Shown in pieces: positions 59,749 to 64,000 of a stretch of DNA of 64,000 nt (within the stretch, counting starts at the first letter, position 1; each line of letters begins with the position of its first letter). The notes beneath the pieces are model-generated. The model had not been told where the DNA came from and made no database searches. It worked only from the letters and a program-made list of their open reading frames with translations. Made by a program: the position numbers and the translations under genes. Source of the DNA: Opitutus sp. (GTDB lineage Bacteria > Verrucomicrobiota > Verrucomicrobiia > Opitutales > Opitutaceae); the NCBI GenBank assembly GCA_025361365.1, contig JANYAM010000199.1:1-64000 (forward strand), read 5' to 3'.

Positions 59749-60228
59749 ATGGCAGCCGTCAAAAAGCAGAACCCGATCGACCTCATCGCACAGGCCACCG
59801 AGGCTTTCCCCCACCGGCCGAGCTGGGACGAGTATTTCATGGCCACGGCCAAGCTCATCGCCTCGCGGTCCAACTGCGAGCGGTTGAACGTCGGCTGCAT
59901 CATCGTCACCGGCGGCGCGCGCAAGAACCGCCTCGTGGCCGCCGGCTACAACGGCTACCTGCCAGGCACGCCGCACGCCTCGCGCATCCGCGACGGCCAC
60001 GAGCAGGCCACGGTCCACGCCGAGCAGAACGCCATCGCCGACGCCGCCCGCCGCGGTTCGAGCGTGGACGGCTGCACGGCCTACGTGACGCACTTCCCGT
60101 GCATCAATTGCGCCAAGATCCTCGCGGCCGCCGGCATCGCCGAGATCCGCTACCACGAGGATTACCACAACGATCCGCTGGTCGCGCCCATCCTGAATGA
60201 TGCGGGCGTGAACATCACCAAGCTCTGA
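59749..60228 (+). CDS. Deoxycytidylate (dCMP) deaminase family protein
   Basis: ASRSNCERLNVGCIIV...ATVHAEQNAIADAARRG...FPCINCAKILAAAGIAEIRYHEDY. Confidence 0.93.
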   Translation: MAAVKKQNPIDLIAQATEAFPHRPSWDEYFMATAKLIASRSNCERLNVGCIIVTGGARKNRLVAAGYNGYLPGTPHASRIRDGHEQATVHAEQNAIADAARRGSSVDGCTAYVTHFPCINCAKILAAAGIAEIRYHEDYHNDPLVAPILNDAGVNITKL

Positions 60229-60256
60229 GCGCCGGGCGCCCGGCGTCCACTCCCCG

Positions 60257-60820
60257 ATGAAGGAACGCCGCACCGCGCGCAAAGCCGACCGCCTCGCCGG
60301 CCAGCTGCTGCTGGCGCACCCGGCGCTGCGCGATCCGAACTTCAAGCGCACCGTCATCCTCCTGTCCGCGCATGACGCCGACGGGGCGATGGGCGTCGTG
60401 CTGAACCGCCCGCTGGACAAGCAGCTGGGCGAAGTGAACGCCGAGTTCGCGTTCGGCCTGCTCGCCGGAGTCCCGGTCTACGCCGGCGGGCCGGTCGAGC
60501 CCGAGCAGCTCATCATCGTTTCCTGGCAGTGGCTGGAGGCCGACCATGCCTTCCAGCTGCACTTCGGCATCGACCCCGACAAGGCCCGGGACCTGGTCGG
60601 ATCGCCCGGCGTGACCCTCCGGGCATTCCTCGGCTATGCCGGCTGGGGCAAGGGGCAGCTCGAAAGCGAGATGAAGCACGACACCTGGCTGGTCTCCACG
60701 GTCGAGGGCGAGATCCTCGGCTACAGCGATGGCGTCGCGCTCTGGCGCCAGATTCTGGGATCGATTGATCCGGAACTGAAGCTGATGGCGGACGAGCCCG
60801 AGGATCCGACCGTCAACTAA
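60257..60820 (+). CDS. YqgE/AlgH family protein
   Basis: GQLLLAHPALRDPNFKRTVILLSAHDADGAMGVVLNRPL ... VYAGGPVEPEQLI ... GYAGWGKGQLESEM. Confidence 0.95.
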   Translation: MKERRTARKADRLAGQLLLAHPALRDPNFKRTVILLSAHDADGAMGVVLNRPLDKQLGEVNAEFAFGLLAGVPVYAGGPVEPEQLIIVSWQWLEADHAFQLHFGIDPDKARDLVGSPGVTLRAFLGYAGWGKGQLESEMKHDTWLVSTVEGEILGYSDGVALWRQILGSIDPELKLMADEPEDPTVN

Positions 60821-60837
60821 TCGCAGCGGCGGCCGCT

Positions 60838-62166
60838 TCAGCCGAACGGTTGGTCGAGGGATGGGCTTTGGGGCGTGAAGAACTCCGGCCCGTGCTCGGT
60901 GATGTGCAGGCAGTCTTCGAGGCGGATGCCGAACTCACCATAAATGGCGATGGTCGGCTCGTCGCTGAAACACATGCCCGGCTGGATGGGGGTCCGGTTG
61001 CCGCGGACGAAGTTCGTCCATTCGTGGTAATCGAGACCGATGCCGTGGCCGGTGCGGTGGGGCAGGCCGGGCAGCCGGTAGTCCGGGCCAAAGCCGGCCT
61101 TGGTGATGACTGCGCGCGCGGCGGCATCGACATTTTCGCAAGGCGCCCCGATCTTGACCGCGGCAAACGCGGCGTCCTGCGCCTCGCGCTCGATGTTCCA
61201 GATGTCCCGCTGGCGCTGCGTCGGCCGGCCGAAGACAAAGGTGCGGGTGATATCGGATTGGTAGCCGTCCAAGGTGCAGCCGCCGTCCATGAGGACGACG
61301 TCGCCTTCCTGGAGCACCTGCGGCGTGATGCTGCCGTGGGGGAAGGCGGTGAACTTGCCGAAGCTGCAGAAGATCCCGCCCTCGGCGCCGCCGAGCGCGG
61401 CGATGGCCGCGGCGCAATTGCCCGCGAATTCCGGCTGCGGCATGCCCTCGCGCACCGTGAGCCAGGTGGCGCGGTAGGCGGCGAGCGCAATCTCATTGGA
61501 GCGCTTGAGCAGCGCGATTTCCGCGGGAGACTTGAACATCCGGCAACCGGCGGTGACGGGGTCGGCGCTGACGTAATCGAAGGCCGGCGCCTCGCGCCGG
61601 ATACCGTCGAACAGGAAGAAGCGCACGCGTTCCTCCATGCCGATGCGGCCGGTGCGGAGGCCGCGGTCGTGGAAAATCTCCGCCACGCGCTTGTAAGGAC
61701 TCTCGTCTTCTTCCCAGGTGCGCACGTCACGGCCAAGTTTGATGAGCTCGCGGGCGCGCTCCTCCTCGAACTTCGGGCAGACATAGGCCGGTTCGCCCGT
61801 GGCGGGAATGACCACGGCGAACATGCGCTCGCTGTTGCTCCACCGGATGCCGGTGAAGTAATGGAAGCTCGAGCCCGGCTCGAGATAGATGGCGCCGATC
61901 TTGTGCTCAGCCATGAGCTGCTGGGCCCGGGTGATGCGGGCGCGGCGTTCGTCGAGGGTGATGGGAGCGACGCCGTCGGTCATGCGGCGGAGCGCGCGGA
62001 TGGACTCGGGCAGGGCGGCCGGGGCGGTCGGCGCACTGGTCATGTTCTGGGCTTGGGCGGACGAGCCGCCCAGCAGGGCGGCGCCGGTGGCGCCGGCGGA
62101 GAGGCGAATAAAGGCTCTGCGGTCAAGGCACATGGGATTGGGGGGCTGGGACGAGGCTGCCGACAC
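60838..62166 (-). CDS. M24-family Xaa-Pro aminopeptidase-like protein with possible Tat signal
   Basis: DRRAFIRLSAGATGAALLGGSSAQAQ; VVLMDGGCTLDGYQSDITRTFVFG; LPGLPHRTGHGIGLDYHE; IAIYGEFGIRLEDCLHIT. Confidence 0.92.
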   Translation of the reverse strand: MSAASSQPPNPMCLDRRAFIRLSAGATGAALLGGSSAQAQNMTSAPTAPAALPESIRALRRMTDGVAPITLDERRARITRAQQLMAEHKIGAIYLEPGSSFHYFTGIRWSNSERMFAVVIPATGEPAYVCPKFEEERARELIKLGRDVRTWEEDESPYKRVAEIFHDRGLRTGRIGMEERVRFFLFDGIRREAPAFDYVSADPVTAGCRMFKSPAEIALLKRSNEIALAAYRATWLTVREGMPQPEFAGNCAAAIAALGGAEGGIFCSFGKFTAFPHGSITPQVLQEGDVVLMDGGCTLDGYQSDITRTFVFGRPTQRQRDIWNIEREAQDAAFAAVKIGAPCENVDAAARAVITKAGFGPDYRLPGLPHRTGHGIGLDYHEWTNFVRGNRTPIQPGMCFSDEPTIAIYGEFGIRLEDCLHITEHGPEFFTPQSPSLDQPFG

Positions 62167-62314
62167 GGCCTCCCAAGACGAGTCCTAATGGGCAATGGCT
62201 AGGTAGTTAGGGAATCGGGCCCAACGCCGCTTTCGCGTTTTCGCCGGCGGCCCGCCCGGGAGAAATCTTTTCCTTTGACAGGGTAGGCCGCCGCCATCTT
62301 CTTCCTTAGTTTTT

Positions 62315-62440
62315 ATGAAAGTCGTCTCCTCCATCAAATCCGCCAAGATGCGTCACCCGGCCTGCCAGGTCGTTCGGCGCAAGGGCAAGATCTACGTCAT
62401 CAACAAAGTCGAACCGCGTTACAAGGCGCGCCAAGGCTAA
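62315..62440 (+). CDS. rpmJ: 50S ribosomal protein bL36
   Basis: [41 protein letters not shown] (41 aa); below ORF-track cut-off. Confidence 0.95.
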   Translation: MKVVSSIKSAKMRHPACQVVRRKGKIYVINKVEPRYKARQG

Positions 62441-62457
62441 TTAATCCCCTCTTTACC

Positions 62458-62712
62458 GTGAAGAACGAAGGCCATCCCGCTCTCAACAACGTCTGCTTCC
62501 TCGACATCGGAACAGGCAAGAAATTCCTGACCAAGTCCACGATGAAGTCCGCCCGCACCGAGAAGATCGACGGCCAGGACTACTTCGTCATCGTGCGCGA
62601 CGTCACCATGGACTCGCATCCCGCCTACACCGGCGAGAAGCGCATGGTCGACACCGCCGGCCGCGTGGAGAAGTTCACCACGAAGTTCAAGCGCGCCACC
62701 AAGGTCAAGTAA
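62458..62712 (+). CDS. rpmE2: 50S ribosomal protein bL31 type B
   Basis: GTG start; HPALNNVCFLDIGTGKKFLTKSTMKSARTEKIDGQDYFVIVRDVTMDSHPAYTGEKRMVDTAGRVEKF; no CxxC zinc ribbon. Confidence 0.92.
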   Translation: MKNEGHPALNNVCFLDIGTGKKFLTKSTMKSARTEKIDGQDYFVIVRDVTMDSHPAYTGEKRMVDTAGRVEKFTTKFKRATKVK

Positions 62713-62736
62713 GCCGGCTTTCAGCCTGCTCCCCGA

Positions 62737-62763
62737 AGCCCTCCCATGGCGGAGGGCTTTTTT
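62737..62763 (+). terminator. Rho-independent terminator after rpmJ-rpmE2
   Basis: AGCCCTCC-CATGGC-GGAGGGCT followed by TTTTT. Confidence 0.92.
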
Positions 62764-62767
62764 GTGT

Positions 62768-62842
62768 CACCCCGAAATACACGAAACCCACGAAAAAGTG
62801 TAGGCACGGGGTAATTTCGTGTGTTTCGTGTGTTTCGTGGTG
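62768..62842. repeat. Inverted repeat, CACGAAA family, copy B
   Basis: 28-nt arms CACCCCGAAATACACGAAACCCACGAAA (62768-62795) and TTTCGTGTGTTTCGTGTGTTTCGTGGTG (62815-62842), 3 mismatches. Confidence 0.9.
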
Positions 62843-63484
62843 CCGCCCCGGTTAATCATCTTCGACTGTGATTCGACGCTCAGTGCCATCGAGGGCATTG
62901 ACGAGCTGGCGCGCGCGCGCGGCCCGCAGGTGTTCGCCGAGGTCGAGGCCATGACGACCGCCGCCATGGAGGGCAAAATCGCCGTCGAGGATGTTTTTGC
63001 CCGCCGCTTGGCCATTATCCAGCCGCGTCGTGCCGATGTCGCCGCGGTCGCCCGACTGTATATCGAACGCGTGGAGCCCACGGCGCTTGCAACCATCGCC
63101 CAGCTCAAGGCGGCCGGCTGGACGCCCTTGATCCTGAGCGGCGGCTTCCGCCAGATTATCGAGCCGCTGGCGGCCCATCTCGGTATCGCGCGGATCGAAG
63201 CGGTGGATTTGGCTTTCGACGTCGCGGGCAGCTATGCCGGCTATGATGCCAAATTCCCCACGACGCGTTCCGGCGGCAAGCCCGAATTAATCACCGCGCT
63301 CCAACGCGAACTGGCTCCGGCCCGCACGGTCATGGTGGGCGACGGGGCGAGCGACCTCGAGGCCAAGCCCGTGGTGGATCTCTTCGTCGGTTTCGGGCGC
63401 TACACCCCGCGCGCCAAGGTGAAGGCCGGGGCGCACGCCTTCATCAACAGCCTGGCCGAGCTGCCAGCCCTGCTCAAGGGATGA
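62840..63484 (+). CDS. HAD-IB phosphatase (phosphoserine phosphatase-like)
   Basis: LIIFDCDSTLSAIEGIDELARARG; PLILSGGFRQIIEPLAAHLG; VMVGDGASDLEAKPVVDLFVGFG. Start is one of the in-frame GTGs at 62819-62840 inside the repeat. Confidence 0.88.
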   Translation: MPPRLIIFDCDSTLSAIEGIDELARARGPQVFAEVEAMTTAAMEGKIAVEDVFARRLAIIQPRRADVAAVARLYIERVEPTALATIAQLKAAGWTPLILSGGFRQIIEPLAAHLGIARIEAVDLAFDVAGSYAGYDAKFPTTRSGGKPELITALQRELAPARTVMVGDGASDLEAKPVVDLFVGFGRYTPRAKVKAGAHAFINSLAELPALLKG

Positions 63485-64000
63485 GCTTTCCGCGCGACCT
63501 GTCCGCTTATGCCGATCCCGCGAATGCGGGAATGTGGGAGGTGATCAAGTCCCGCGCCGCGGCCGAGCCGTTCAACGTGGTGGTGACAGCCATCTTCGCC
63601 CTGGCGGTGCTGCACACTTTTTTCTGCCCGAAACTGATGCACGCAGCGCATGCCGCACCGCCCGGCAGCCCGCGCGCCCGGGTCCTGCACGTGCTGGGCG
63701 AAGTCGAGATGGTGTTCGGCCTTTGGGTGGCGGTCCTGGCCGTGGTATTTCTCTGGGCGAAGGGTGCCGGCGCGCTGGGGCATTATTTCAGCGGTGTCAG
63801 TTTCACTGAGCCGCTCTTCGTGATCGTCATCATGGTGCTGGCCTCGACCCGGCCGGTCATGCGGCTGGCCGAGCAAAGCCTGCGGCTGGTGGCATCGTTG
63901 GGCGGCGGCCGGCCGGTGGCGTGGTGGCTGTCGATCCTGACGGTCGCGCCACTGCTGGGCTCGGTCATTACCGAGCCGGCGGCCATGACCATCGCGGCGC
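63481..64000 (+). CDS. Putative Na+/H+ antiporter-like multi-TM membrane protein (partial at window edge)
   Basis: MSFPRDLSAYADPANAGMWEVIKSRAAAEPFNVVVTAIFALAVLHTFFCPKLMHAAHA...; multiple hydrophobic segments, open at the edge; ATGA overlap with upstream gene. Confidence 0.65.
   Translation, partial: MSFPRDLSAYADPANAGMWEVIKSRAAAEPFNVVVTAIFALAVLHTFFCPKLMHAAHAAPPGSPRARVLHVLGEVEMVFGLWVAVLAVVFLWAKGAGALGHYFSGVSFTEPLFVIVIMVLASTRPVMRLAEQSLRLVASLGGGRPVAWWLSILTVAPLLGSVITEPAAMTIAA

Overview
High-GC bacterial chromosomal window. Family-level gene content (bL36/bL31B pair, two minor-pilin triplets, large FtsX/MacB permeases) suggests Verrucomicrobiota/Opitutaceae-like, but taxonomy is inference. The first ~53 kb is almost entirely on the minus strand. 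It is dominated by ten ~800-aa duplicated MacB/FtsX permeases (ADOP type; one carries an amber codon at position 9), plus TolC, a HlyD/MacA-type adaptor, stand-alone ABC ATPases, a MacA-MacB-type operon, an NtrY/NtrC-like two-component pair, and two minor-pilin triplets with a NarX/NarL-type pair. The last ~11 kb is mostly housekeeping (coaD, pgsA, pgpA, aroQ, Nif3-like, dCMP deaminase, YqgE, M24 peptidase, rpmJ, L31B, HAD phosphatase, a putative antiporter). The strongest unexplained signal is in the gaps. Five minus-strand transcription units (tolC; the 4-ADOP operon; the propeller-ADOP operon; the adaptor-ATPase-ADOP operon; a small membrane protein next to the NtrC-type regulator) each have a near-consensus sigma-54 -24/-12 element. 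About 90-120 bp upstream of each lies a shared palindrome, TCCC-N6-GGGA, preceded at fixed spacing by a GGGA or GAAA half-site. This suggests one enhancer-binding-protein regulon that unites the dispersed efflux parts. No tRNA, rRNA, CRISPR or transposase was recognised.
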